From VRUE01 sp963805475 (GTDB lineage: Bacteria > Actinomycetota > Thermoleophilia > Solirubrobacterales > 70-9): a DNA stretch of 64,000 nt. This document shows, piece by piece, positions 55,305-63,818 of this stretch. Under the pieces are notes generated by a model that had not been told where the DNA came from, did not search any database, and saw nothing but the letters and a program-made list of their open reading frames with translations. The stretch lies in assembly GCA_963805475.1 (NCBI GenBank), contig CAWDUO010000002.1, forward strand, positions 1 to 64,000, written 5' to 3'. Positions within the stretch are counted from its first letter, which is position 1, and each line of letters begins with the position of its first letter. A program made the position numbers and the translations under genes.

Positions 55305-57410
55305 GTGCGCCAGTACGATTGGCCGATCGACGACCCGGCCCTCTACTTCAACCGCGAGCTCTCCTGGCTCGACTTCAACCAGCGCGTGCTCGAGCTGGCC
55401 GAGGACCCGAGCGTGCCGCTGCTGGAACGGGTCCGCTTCTGTGCGATCTACGCCTCCAACCTGGACGAGTTCTTCATGGTCCGCGTCGCCGGCCTCCTCG
55501 ACCAGCTCGACGCCGGGATCGACGCGCGCGGCCCCGACGACCTCGCCCCGAGCGAGCAGATCGACGCGATCCAGGCGCGCGTGCTGGAGCTCGACGCCCG
55601 CCTGCACAGCTGCTTCAACGGCACCCTGCGCCCGGCGCTGGACGAGGAGGAGATCCGCATCGTCTCGCTGGAGACGGCGAGCGAGAGCGAGCGGCGCGAA
55701 ATCGACGCGCGCTTCCACGAGCAGGTCTTCCCGGCGCTGACGCCGCTCGTCGTCGGCCTCGGCCGTCCCTTCCCCTACATCTCCAACCTCTCGCTCAGCC
55801 TCGGCGTGCTGCTGCGCGACCCGGACTCCGGCACCGAGATCATCGCCCGCGTCAAGGTGCCGAAGGAGCTGCTCGGCCGCTTCCTTCGGGTCGGCGAGCG
55901 GAACGAGGTCTTCGTGCCGCTGGAGGAGGCGATCGCCGCCAACCTCGGCGCGCTCTTCCCCGGCGCCGAGGTGATCGACCACGGCTATTTCCGCGTCACC
56001 CGCGACGCCGATTTCACGATCTCCGACGAGGCCGACGACCTGCTCCAAGCGGTGCAGGACGAGCTGCGCCGGCGCCGCTTCGGCGAGGTCGTGCGGCTCG
56101 AGATCGCCGCCGGGATGAACCCGAAGCTGCGCGCCCAGCTGATCGACGCGCTGCGGCTCGAAGACCGCGAGGTCTACGACGTCGACGGGTTGATCGACCT
56201 CGCCGACCTGAACGACGTGGCCGACGGCGCCGGGCGCCGCCCCGAGCTGCGCTTCGAGCCCTGGACGCCCGTCACCCAGGCGCGCCTGCAGGGCGAGGAC
56301 GAGGAGCCGGTCGACATCTTCGCCGCGATCCGCCAGGGCGACGTCCTCGTCCACCATCCCTACGACTCCTTCGCCAGCTCGGTCGAGCGCTTCGTCGAGC
56401 AGGCGGTCGCCGATCCCGACGTGCTGGCGATCAAGCAGACGGTGTACCGGACGAGCGACGACTCGCCGCTGGTGCCGGCGCTGATCCGCGCCTCCGAACG
56501 CGGCAAGCAGGCGGTCTGCATGGTCGAGCTGAAAGCGCGCTTCGACGAGGAGGCCAACATCCACTGGGCGAAGTCGCTGGAGGAGGCGGGCGTCCACGTC
56601 GTCTACGGCATCCCGGGGCTGAAGACGCACGTCAAGGCGATCCTGGTCGCCCGCCGCGAGGGCGATCGGGTGCGCGAGTACGTCCACATCGGCACCGGCA
56701 ACTACAACCCGACCACCGCCCGCCTCTACACCGACCTCGGCCTGTTCACCGCCGACCCCGGGATCGGCGCCGACGTCGCCGAGATGTTCAACTTCCTCAC
56801 CGGCTACGGGCGGCCGGCCGAGTACCGCAAGGTGCTGGTCTCGCCGACGACGATGCGCGACACGATCCTCGGCGAAATCGCCGCGACGGTCGAGGCGCAC
56901 CGCTCCGGGGAGGAGGCGCGGATCGCGCTGAAGATGAACGCCCTGGTCGACACGCGCTGCATCCAGGCGCTGTACGAGGCCTCGCGGGCGGGCGTGCGGG
57001 TCGACCTCAACGTGCGCGGCGTCTGCTGCCTGCGGCCGGGCGTGCCCGAGGTGTCCGAGAACATCCGGGTCGTCTCGATCGTCGGCCGCTTCCTCGAGCA
57101 CTCGCGCATCTACGCCTTCCGCCGCGGCGCCGAGACGCGCGTGCTGACCGGCTCGGCCGACCTGATGCCGCGCAACCTCGACAGCCGGGTCGAGCTGGTC
57201 GCGCCGATCGAAGACGAGGGCCTGCGGGCCGAGCTGCTCGACGTGCTCGAGCGCTGCCTCGCCGACAACGCCAACGCCTGGGAGCTCGACGCCGACGGCG
57301 CCTGGACGCGGTTGACCCCGCCGCCGGGGGAGCGTCGCAGCGTGCAGGACGAGCTGCGCGAGCGCTACTCCGCGCTGACCGCGGAACAGCTCGTCGCGAC
57401 GTCCGGCTGA
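55305..57410 (+). CDS. ppk1: Polyphosphate kinase 1
   Basis: Makes polyphosphate from ATP, reversibly. 701 residues from GTG 55305, with the N domain (NRELSWLDFNQRVLELAEDP), head domain and two catalytic C domains. The autophosphorylated His is His442 in GLKTHVKAILVARR, with VHIGTGNYNPTTARLYTDLG next; the second conserved His is in RFLEHSRIYAF. HHPYDSFASSVERFV and IKQTVYRTSDDSPL are also typical. It lies 19 bp after the glycosyltransferase gene, so it may be co-transcribed from the PHO-box promoter. Confidence 0.96.
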   Translation: MRQYDWPIDDPALYFNRELSWLDFNQRVLELAEDPSVPLLERVRFCAIYASNLDEFFMVRVAGLLDQLDAGIDARGPDDLAPSEQIDAIQARVLELDARLHSCFNGTLRPALDEEEIRIVSLETASESERREIDARFHEQVFPALTPLVVGLGRPFPYISNLSLSLGVLLRDPDSGTEIIARVKVPKELLGRFLRVGERNEVFVPLEEAIAANLGALFPGAEVIDHGYFRVTRDADFTISDEADDLLQAVQDELRRRRFGEVVRLEIAAGMNPKLRAQLIDALRLEDREVYDVDGLIDLADLNDVADGAGRRPELRFEPWTPVTQARLQGEDEEPVDIFAAIRQGDVLVHHPYDSFASSVERFVEQAVADPDVLAIKQTVYRTSDDSPLVPALIRASERGKQAVCMVELKARFDEEANIHWAKSLEEAGVHVVYGIPGLKTHVKAILVARREGDRVREYVHIGTGNYNPTTARLYTDLGLFTADPGIGADVAEMFNFLTGYGRPAEYRKVLVSPTTMRDTILGEIAATVEAHRSGEEARIALKMNALVDTRCIQALYEASRAGVRVDLNVRGVCCLRPGVPEVSENIRVVSIVGRFLEHSRIYAFRRGAETRVLTGSADLMPRNLDSRVELVAPIEDEGLRAELLDVLERCLADNANAWELDADGAWTRLTPPPGERRSVQDELRERYSALTAEQLVATSG

Positions 57411-57426
57411 CACGTACTATTCCGCG

Positions 57427-58047
57427 ATGGCGCGCCTCTCCTTCCTGCCCCGCGACAGCGCCTTCTTCGAGCTGTTCACCGAGGCCGGGCGCAACACGCT
57501 GGAGGCGGCGCGCCTGCTCGACCGGATGATGAACACCTGGCCCGACAGCGGCGACCTCGGGAGGGAGGTGCTGAAGGCCGAGCAGGAGGGCGACCGGATC
57601 ACCCACGACATCGTCCAGCGGCTCAACTCGACCTTCGTCACGCCGATCGACCGCGACGACATCTACGGCCTGGCGACGCAGATCGACGACATCGTCGACT
57701 ACACCGAGGAGGCGGCGGACTTCCTCGGCCTCTACCAGATCGAGGCGCCGATGGCGCAGGCCCAGGCGCTGACCAAGGTGCTGGTCGGCGCCTGCGAGCA
57801 GCTCGCCGCCGGGCTGGAGAACCTGCGCGGGTTCAGCGGCCTCGAGCGCTACTGGATCGAGATCCACCGGCTCGAGAACGAGGGCGACCGGATCTCCCGC
57901 GACGCGGTCGCCTCGCTCTTCTCCAACGGGATCGACCCGATGGTGGTGATTCGCTGGAAGGACATGTTCGCGGTGCTCGAGAACGCGATTGACGCGACCG
58001 AGACCGCCGCGCAAACCGTCGAGGGCATAGTCATAAAGAACGCATGA
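57427..58047 (+). CDS. DUF47 (PhoU-like) protein, probable Pit regulator
   Basis: 206 residues, all helical, with the two-repeat PhoU-like pattern: EAARLLDRMMNTWPDSGD, AEQEGDRITHDIVQRLNSTF, TPIDRDDIYGLATQIDDIVD and HRLENEGDRISRDAVASLF. DUF47 proteins are usually encoded next to Pit transporters and are thought to modulate them. Here the Pit gene follows after 117 bp containing an inverted repeat. 16 bp separate it from ppk. Confidence 0.88.
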   Translation: MARLSFLPRDSAFFELFTEAGRNTLEAARLLDRMMNTWPDSGDLGREVLKAEQEGDRITHDIVQRLNSTFVTPIDRDDIYGLATQIDDIVDYTEEAADFLGLYQIEAPMAQAQALTKVLVGACEQLAAGLENLRGFSGLERYWIEIHRLENEGDRISRDAVASLFSNGIDPMVVIRWKDMFAVLENAIDATETAAQTVEGIVIKNA

Positions 58048-58167
58048 CGGACCCAGACGCCGCCATGCTGCGTCCTCAGTCGGCCTCCTCGGGTCACGCA
58101 CTTTCAGTGCGCTCCCCTCGTCGATCCTCCCTGCGTCCTTGCCTGGCGACGTCTGGGTCGCGTCATG
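58043..58167. repeat. Long imperfect inverted repeat spanning the DUF47/pit junction
   Basis: 58043-58064 and 58145-58167 are near-perfect inverted repeats (CATGACG-CCCAGACG-CGCC on one side). They include the stop codon of the DUF47 gene and the ATG of pit. The 80-base loop holds a copy-like pair CTGCGTCCT and CTGCGTCCTT and a small hairpin GCACTTTCAGTGC. When folded in RNA, the outer stem would hide the pit start. It may control pit translation or be a mobile repeat. Confidence 0.55.
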
Positions 58168-59166
58168 TCTGACCTTATGATGGTGCTGGTCGTCGTCGCG
58201 GCGCTCTGCTTCGCCTTCAGCAACGGCTTCCACGACACCCTCGACCTGATCTCGACCGCTGTCTCGACCCGGGCGGTGGCGCCGCAGGTGGCGATCGCGG
58301 CGGCGGCGCTGCTCAACTTCGCCGGCGCCTTCGTCTCGGTCGCCGTCGCCGCGACGATCGCCCATGACGTCGTCGACGCGGGGGCGATCGCGCCGGTGGT
58401 CGTCTTCGCCGGGCTGCTCGGGGCGATCGCCTGGAACCTCGGCACCTGGCGCCGCGGCGTCCCGTCGAGCTCCTCGCACGCGCTGATCGGCGGGCTGCTC
58501 GGAGCCACGCTGGCGGCCGGTGGGCTCGACGCGATCCTCGGCGGGGGAGTGCTCGACAAGGTGCTGATCCCGGCGCTGCTGGCGCCGCTGGCGGCGTTCC
58601 TCGCCGCCCTGCTCGCGATCGCGCTGCTCTACCGGGTCTTCGGGCGGCGGCGGCCGGGGCCGGTCAGCCGCGGCTTCCGCCGCGCGCAGCTGCTCTCCGC
58701 CGGCCTGCTGGCGCTCGCCCACGGAGCCAACGACGCGCAGAAGGCGATGGGGGTGATCGCGCTCGCCCTGATCGCGAACGGCAGCCTCGGCGCCGCGGCC
58801 GACCCGCCGCTCTGGGCGGTCGCGGGCGCCGCCGCGGCGATCGCGCTCGGCACCTGGGCCGGCGGCCTGCGGATGCTGCGCGGCGGCGGCGCGCGGGTGA
58901 TCGAGATGGACGCCGCGCAGGGCTTCTCGGCGCAGGGCGCCGGCGCGGCGGCGATCCTCGTCGCGACCTTTCTCGGCTTCCCGATCTCCTCCACGCACGC
59001 GATCAGCGGCGGCGTGCTCGGCGCCGGCGCGGCGAAGCGGGTCTCGGCCGCCCGCTGGGGGGTGGCGGGAAACATCGTCGCCGCCTGGCTGCTGACCCTG
59101 CCGGCGGCGGCGGCGATCGGCGCGCTCGCCTACGGAGTCGCTTGGCTTCTCGGCGCCGGGGCGTAA
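58165..59166 (+). CDS. pit: Inorganic phosphate transporter, PiT family
   Basis: A low-affinity phosphate/cation symporter of 333 residues with about ten membrane helices. Both copies of the family motif are visible: FAFSNGFHDTLDLISTAVST near the start and LLALAHGANDAQKAMGVIAL in the middle, as well as SSSSHALIGGLLGA and FPISSTHAISGGVLGAG. The first motif has F-H-D where N-D is usual (GFHDTLD instead of G-x-N-D-x), a possible change in specificity. Paired with the DUF47 regulator. Confidence 0.9.
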   Translation: MSDLMMVLVVVAALCFAFSNGFHDTLDLISTAVSTRAVAPQVAIAAAALLNFAGAFVSVAVAATIAHDVVDAGAIAPVVVFAGLLGAIAWNLGTWRRGVPSSSSHALIGGLLGATLAAGGLDAILGGGVLDKVLIPALLAPLAAFLAALLAIALLYRVFGRRRPGPVSRGFRRAQLLSAGLLALAHGANDAQKAMGVIALALIANGSLGAAADPPLWAVAGAAAAIALGTWAGGLRMLRGGGARVIEMDAAQGFSAQGAGAAAILVATFLGFPISSTHAISGGVLGAGAAKRVSAARWGVAGNIVAAWLLTLPAAAAIGALAYGVAWLLGAGA

Positions 59167-59183
59167 GCTCCCTGGAGGTGCTC

Positions 59184-59549
59184 ATGGTGCGCAACCTGCG
59201 GAATGTCGCGATCGTGATGCTGCTGGCCCTGGCGCTGGCCTTCGCCCCGCACGGCGGCAACGTCGCCGACGCGATCCTCACCGCGATCGCGATGGGCTTC
59301 CTCGCCGGCATCGCCTGGACCCTGTTCGCGCTCGGCCGGCGGAACCAGCTGGCCCTGGCGACGCTCGGCGACGGCCGCCGGGCAGTCCTCTACGGCGCGC
59401 TCGGGCTGATCGCCCTGCTGGTCGCCGGCAGCGACGAGATGTTCGCCAGCGGCGGCGGCACGCTCGCCTGGATCCTCCTGCTCGGCGCCTCCGTCGGCGC
59501 CATCTGGAAGGATCTGGACCGAGGCGAATACGTACTGATCCGGCGCTGA
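59184..59549 (+). CDS. Small four-helix membrane protein
   Basis: 121 residues from ATG 59184, with GGAGG 6 bases upstream. Hydrophobic segments at about 6-24, 28-46, 65-80 and 86-103; it ends with the charged WKDLDRGEYVLIRR. No known family. It follows pit by 17 bp and could be co-transcribed with it, but the function is unknown. Confidence 0.6.
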   Translation: MVRNLRNVAIVMLLALALAFAPHGGNVADAILTAIAMGFLAGIAWTLFALGRRNQLALATLGDGRRAVLYGALGLIALLVAGSDEMFASGGGTLAWILLLGASVGAIWKDLDRGEYVLIRR

Positions 59550-59573
59550 TCCGTCACAGATCTTTTTCATTGA

Positions 59574-59589
59574 GCGCGCCACGCGCGCG
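59574..59589 (+). promoter_or_regulatory. Second copy of the GC-rich 16-base motif, upstream of tadE-like gene
   Basis: GCGCGCCACGCGCGCG is identical to 10535-10550 and lies 24 bases before the GTG at 59614, nearly the same distance as at comF. TTGAGC at 59570-59575 may be a -35. Function unproven. Confidence 0.35.
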
Positions 59590-59613
59590 TAGCGGCCTGC
59601 CACAGTTCGCGCC

Positions 59614-59967
59614 GTGCCGTCCCAGGTCGCCAGCAGCGCTCGTAGGGAGGAGGGGACCGCCTCGGTCGAGCTGATCGGGGTGGTCCCGTTCCTGCTGCTG
59701 GCGATCCTGGTGGCGGCACAGATCGGCGTCGCCGGCTACGCGCTGTGGTCGGCGGGGACCGCGGCGCGCGCCGGCGCGCGGGCGTCGCTGGTCGGCGGCG
59801 ACGCGGCGAAGGCGGCGAAGCGGGCGCTGCCGGGCGCGCTGCGCGACGGCGCCGAGGTGAGCGACGACGACTCGGTCTCGGTCCGCGTCCCGGTCCCGGG
59901 CCTGCTGCCGTGGCTGCCGCGCGTGACGGTCGGCGCGAAGGCGGCGCTGGAGTCGGGCGATGGGTAG
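59614..59967 (+). CDS. TadE-like pseudopilin
   Basis: 117 residues from GTG 59614. The start has the TadE signature: EEGTASVELIGVVPFLLLAILVAAQIGVAG, shown here in part, with the Glu at position five of the hydrophobic stretch as in type IV pilins. The C-terminal part is a short extracellular domain. TadE/TadG proteins are minor pseudopilins of the tight-adherence (Flp) pilus. Overlaps the next gene by 8 bp. Confidence 0.75.
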   Translation: MPSQVASSARREEGTASVELIGVVPFLLLAILVAAQIGVAGYALWSAGTAARAGARASLVGGDAAKAAKRALPGALRDGAEVSDDDSVSVRVPVPGLLPWLPRVTVGAKAALESGDG

Positions 59968-60289
59968 GGAGGACGGGCAATCCACGGTGGAGCTCGTGGC
60001 CGCGCTGCCGGCGCTGCTGCTGGCTGCCCTGGTCGCTCTCCAGCTGCTCGCCGCGGGCTACGCGATGACGCTCGCCGACGGGGCGGCGGAGGCGGGGGCG
60101 CTGGCGCTCGCGGCGGGGAAGCCGGCGGCCGAGGCGGCGCGCGACGCGGTGCCCGGCTGGGCCAAGGGCGACGTCCACGTCGCGGTCCAGGGCGGCCGGG
60201 TCACCGTCCACGTCCGCCCCCTCTCGCCGATCCCGTCCCTCTCCCACCGCCTCGCGGTCACCTCCTCCGCCCAGGCGAGGCCCAAGTGA
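59960..60289 (+). CDS. Second TadE/TadG-like pseudopilin
   Basis: 109 residues. The N-terminus DGQSTVELVAALPALLLAALV again has the pilin-type Glu after a short basic leader, followed by one helix and a small outside domain ending SSAQARPK. It overlaps the previous pseudopilin gene, so both belong to one operon. The assembly ATPase and prepilin peptidase of a full Tad system are not in the window. Confidence 0.72.
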   Translation: MGREDGQSTVELVAALPALLLAALVALQLLAAGYAMTLADGAAEAGALALAAGKPAAEAARDAVPGWAKGDVHVAVQGGRVTVHVRPLSPIPSLSHRLAVTSSAQARPK

Positions 60290-60290
60290 G

Positions 60291-60339
60291 CTTCCGGTGC
60301 GCCTTTTACGGCCTATGACCACAAAAAGCGCACCGGAAG
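60291..60339. repeat. Inverted repeat at the start of the gene at 60315
   Basis: CTTCCGGTGCGC (60291-60302) and GCGCACCGGAAG (60328-60339) are perfect 12-bp inverted repeats, with CTTTT and AAAAAG next to the inner ends. It starts 2 bp after the pseudopilin stop. Its layout (T-run in the left arm, A-run in the right) recalls the two-tier repeats at 14.5 and 43.2 kb. Confidence 0.6.
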
Positions 60340-60920
60340 GGGTCGGGATCAGCCCGGTCGTGCTGGTTACGCATGTCGGCGCCGCCGGCGGGTCGCGGGC
60401 CGCCGCCGCGGCGCTCGCCTGCGCCGCCTCGGAGTCCGACCGGGCGGCGCTGCTGGTCGACCTCGGGGAGGGGAGGGCGCCGCGCGCGACCCTCGTCGCC
60501 ACCGCGGGCGCCCGCGCCCTGGAGGAGCGGCTGGTCGCCCACCTGCCGGACGCCGACGTCGCCTCGCGCGGGCGGATCTGCCAGCTGCGGCTGGCGCCCG
60601 GCCCGGCCGGGCTCGAGGCCCTCGCCGCCGCCCTGCCGCTCGCCCGCGAGTCGGCCGCGGTCGTCCACCTGCCGCCGCCGCTCCTGCGCCCGCTGCTCGG
60701 CGAGCCCCGTGTGCGGCCGACCGGCGCCGTGCTGCGCGCCGACCTCGCAGCGGATCGCGCCCTGGCCGCGCTCGCCGCCCGCGACCTGATCGACCGCGGC
60801 CTCCGCGTCGCCGTGCTCAAGCGGCCGCTGGGATGGCTGGCGGAGCGCGCCGCCCTGCTCGGCGCGCTGGCGGAGCCGCCCTCCGTAATTCGCCGCGCCG
60901 GCACTGTCGTCAACCACTGA
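60315..60920 (+). CDS. Unknown protein, possibly a degenerate MinD/CpaE-like ATPase
   Basis: About 201 residues. The opening VVLVTHVGAAGGSRAAAAAL has the place and spacing of a MinD/ParA P-loop, but the Lys residues of the deviant Walker A are missing; LLVDLGEG follows where the switch would be. The rest is Ala/Leu-rich alternating helices and strands. CpaE/TadZ proteins of this fold belong to Tad pilus loci, matching the neighbours. ATG 60315 lies inside a hairpin, so GTG 60360 may be the real start. Confidence 0.45.
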   Translation: MTTKSAPEGVGISPVVLVTHVGAAGGSRAAAAALACAASESDRAALLVDLGEGRAPRATLVATAGARALEERLVAHLPDADVASRGRICQLRLAPGPAGLEALAAALPLARESAAVVHLPPPLLRPLLGEPRVRPTGAVLRADLAADRALAALAARDLIDRGLRVAVLKRPLGWLAERAALLGALAEPPSVIRRAGTVVNH

Positions 60921-60955
60921 TGACGCGCGAGGCGCGCGGTTCTACGTTGACCGGG

Positions 60956-61556
60956 ATGGAGGGACTGAGGCCGACGTTCGAGGTGCGCATCCATGGCCGC
61001 GGCGGCCAGGGCGTGGTGACCGCCGCCGAGCTGCTCTCGGTCGCCGCCTTCGACGAGGGCCTGCACGCGCAGGCCTTCCCCAGCTTCGGCTCCGAGCGCA
61101 CCGGCGCCCCTGTCGTCTCCTTCTGCCGCTTCGGCGACTCGCCGATCCGCACGCGCGAGCCGATCGCCGAGCCCGACGCGCTGATCGTCCAGGACCCGAC
61201 CCTGCTCCACCAGGTCGACCTCTTCGCCGGCCTGCGGCCGCGGCGGCTACGTGCTGATCAACAGCAGCCGCGGCTTCGAGGAGCTCGGCCTCGCCGAGCT
61301 GGCGGAGCGTTTCCAGCCCGAGCGGCTGCTCAGCGTGCCGGCGACCGCGCTGGCGCGCGAGCACCTCGGCCGGCCGCTGCCCAACGCGGCGCTGCTCGGC
61401 GGCTTCGCCGCGCTGACCGGGGCGCTGCGGCTCAGCTCGGTGATCGCGGCGATCCGCGAGCGCTTCCACGGCTCGGCCGGCGAGCGCAACGCCGCCGCCG
61501 CCGCGGCTTGCTTTCACCACGTCGAGCACGAGTTCGCCGGAGCCGTCGGTGCTTAG
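60956..61556 (+). pseudogene. 2-oxoacid:ferredoxin oxidoreductase gamma subunit, one frameshift
   Basis: The N-terminal part reads FEVRIHGRGGQGVVTAAELL, the hallmark of the gamma domain, with SFGSERTGAPVVSF next. The frame breaks near 61237, and skipping one base gives GGYVLINSSRGFEELGLAEL and so on to 61556. Repaired length is about 200 residues, normal. It begins a kor/por operon; its stop overlaps the alpha subunit start by 8 bp. The break behaves as one surplus base. Confidence 0.8.
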
Positions 61557-62804
61557 GCAGCTGGAGGGCTCGGCCGCGGTCGCCGAGACCGTGGCGCTCT
61601 GCCGTCCCGAGGTCGTCTGCGCCTACCCGATCTCCCCCCAGACGCACATCGTCGAGGGCCTCTCCGACCTGGTCCGCGAGGGCAGCCTCGGCAGCTGCGA
61701 GTACGTCACGGTCGAGTCCGAGTTCGCCGCGATCTCGGTCTGCATCGGCGCCTCGGCCGACCGGCGCCCGCGCCTACACCGCGACCGCCAGCCAGGGGCT
61801 GCTCTACATGGCCGAGGCCCTCTACAACGCCTCCGGCCTCGGCCTGCCGATCGTGATGACCGTCGCCAACCGGGCGATCGGCGCGCCGATCAACATCTGG
61901 AACGACCACAGCGACGCGATGTCGCAGCGCGACTGCGGCTGGATCCAGCTCTACGCCGAGGACAACCAGGAGGCCGCCGACCTGCACGTGCAGGCGTTTC
62001 GGATCGCCGAGCGGCTCTCGCTGCCGGTGATGGTCTGCATGGACGGCTTCGTCCTCACCCACGCCTACGAGCGGGTCGACGTGCCCGCCGCCGAGCAGGT
62101 CGACGCCTTCCTGCCGCCCTTCGAGCCGCGCCAGGTGCTCGACCCCGCCGAGCCGGTGACGATCGGCGCGATGGTCGGGCCGGAGGCCTTCGCCGAGGTC
62201 AAGTACCTCGCCCACGCCAAGCAGATGCAGGCGCTCGACGCGATCCCCGAGGTCGCGGCGGACTTCGAGCAGGTCTTCGGGCGCCCCTCGGGCGGCCTCC
62301 TGCGCGGCTACCGGACCGAGGACGCGGAGACGATCGTCGTCGCCCTCGGCTCGGTGCTGGGCACGATCGAGGACACGGTCGACGAGCTGCGCGAGGGGGG
62401 CGTCAAGATCGGCGCCCTGGCGATCAAGTCGTTCCGGCCGTTCCCGCTGGAAGAGGTGCGGGTCGCGCTCGCCGGCGCCAAGCGGGTCGTCGTGCTGGAG
62501 AAGGCGCTGGCGGTGGGGATCGGCGGCATCGTCTCGGCCAACGTCCGCATGGCCCTCTCCGGGATCGACCTGCACGGCTACACGGTCGTCGCCGGGCTCG
62601 GCGGCCGGCCGATCACCAGGCGCTCGCTGCGCGGCGCTGTTCGAGCGGGCGATCGAGGACCGGCTCGAGCCGCTCACCTTCCTCGACCTCGACCGCGAGC
62701 GGGTCGAGGCGGAGCTGGAGCGGATGGCCGCCGGCGGGCGCAGCGGCCCGCACGCCGAGAACATCCTGCGCGAATCGGGCATCGTCGCCGCGAGGTCGCA
62801 CTGA
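61549..62804 (+). pseudogene. 2-oxoacid:ferredoxin oxidoreductase alpha subunit, two frameshifts
   Basis: Starts LEGSAAVAETVALCRPEVVC and AYPISPQTHIVEGLSDLV, typical of PorA/KorA. After a break near 61760 it continues ARAYTATASQGLLYMAEALY, NIWNDHSDAMSQRDCGWIQL and the transketolase C-terminal-like domain (VLEKALAVGIGGIVSANVRM), with a second break near 62630 before ALFERAIEDRLEPLTFLDLD. Repaired length is about 417 residues. It oxidises a 2-oxoacid such as pyruvate with the beta subunit, passing electrons to ferredoxin. Confidence 0.82.
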
Positions 62805-63818
62805 TGGCGGCCGCGGACGGGCAGCGTGTGCGCTTCTACCAGGTGGGCAGCTTCGCCGCCGGCAACCGCCTGCTCGACCCCGAGCAGCGCACCGTGCAGG
62901 CGCGCATGGACCGCTCCAACACGCTCACCTCGGGCCATCGCGCCTGCCAGGGCTGCGGCGAGGCGCTCGGCGCCCGCTACGCGCTCGACGCGGCGATGCG
63001 GGCGACCGGCGGCAAGCTGATCGCCGCCAACGCGACCGGCTGCCTCGAGGTCTTCTCGACCCCCTTTCCCGAGTCCTCCTGGCAGCTGCCCTGGATCCAC
63101 TCGCTGTTCGGCAACGCGCCGGCGGTCGCCAGCGGCGTCGCCGCGGCGCTGCGGGCGAAGGGGCGCGAGGACGTGCGCGTCGTCGGCCAGGGCGGCGACG
63201 GCGGCACCGTCGACATCGGCTTCGGCTGCCTCTCCGGGATGTTCGAGCGAAACGACGACGTGCTCTACGTCTGCTACGACAACGAGGCCTACATGAACAC
63301 CGGCGTGCAGCGCTCCGGCGCCACGCCGCCCGCCGCGCGCACAGCGAACACCAAGCCGATCGGCCGCGACCATCCCGGCAACCGGTTCGGCCAGGGCAAG
63401 GACCTGCCGCGGATCGCGATGGCCCACGGCATCCCCTACGTCGCCACCGCGACGGTCGCCGACCTGCACGACCTCGAGCGCAAGGTCGAGCGGGCGATGG
63501 AGCTGCGCGGCGCCCGCTACGTCCACGTCTTCGTCCCCTGCCCGCTCGGCTGGGGGGCGGACGCGGCCGACACGATCAAGCTGGCGCGCCTGGTCGTCGA
63601 GAGCGGCCTCTTCCCGGTCTTCGAGGCCGAGCGACGGCGAGGTCGTCGGGGTCTCGAAGATCCGCCGCCGGGTCCCGGTCGAGGAGTACCTGAAGCCGCA
63701 GCGGCGCTACGCCCACCTGTTCGGCGACCCGCCGCGCACCGACGTGATCGAGCGGCTGCAGGCGATCGCCGACGCCAACATCGCCCGCTACGGGCTGCTC
63801 GACGGAGACGCGGCGTGA
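62804..63818 (+). pseudogene. 2-oxoacid:ferredoxin oxidoreductase beta subunit, one frameshift
   Basis: The ThDP-binding subunit. CQGCGEALGARYALDAAM supplies cluster-ligand Cys residues, NATGCLEVFSTPFPESSW follows, and GQGGDGGTVDIGFGCLSG is the ThDP motif. The frame breaks near 63638; one base later it resumes as GEVVGVSKIRRRVPVEEYL and ends at 63818. About 338 residues when repaired. The pattern is nearer to pyruvate (Por) than to 2-oxoglutarate (Kor) enzymes, but I would not fix the substrate. ATG 62804 shares a base with the alpha stop. Confidence 0.82.

Noticed and set aside
54753..57413. Open frame of 886 codons on the minus strand
   Set aside because: Antisense to the glycosyltransferase and ppk genes; repetitive composition with no motif.
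61251..61556. Independent gene of 101 codons
   Set aside because: It is the second half of the oxidoreductase gamma subunit after a frame break near 61237.
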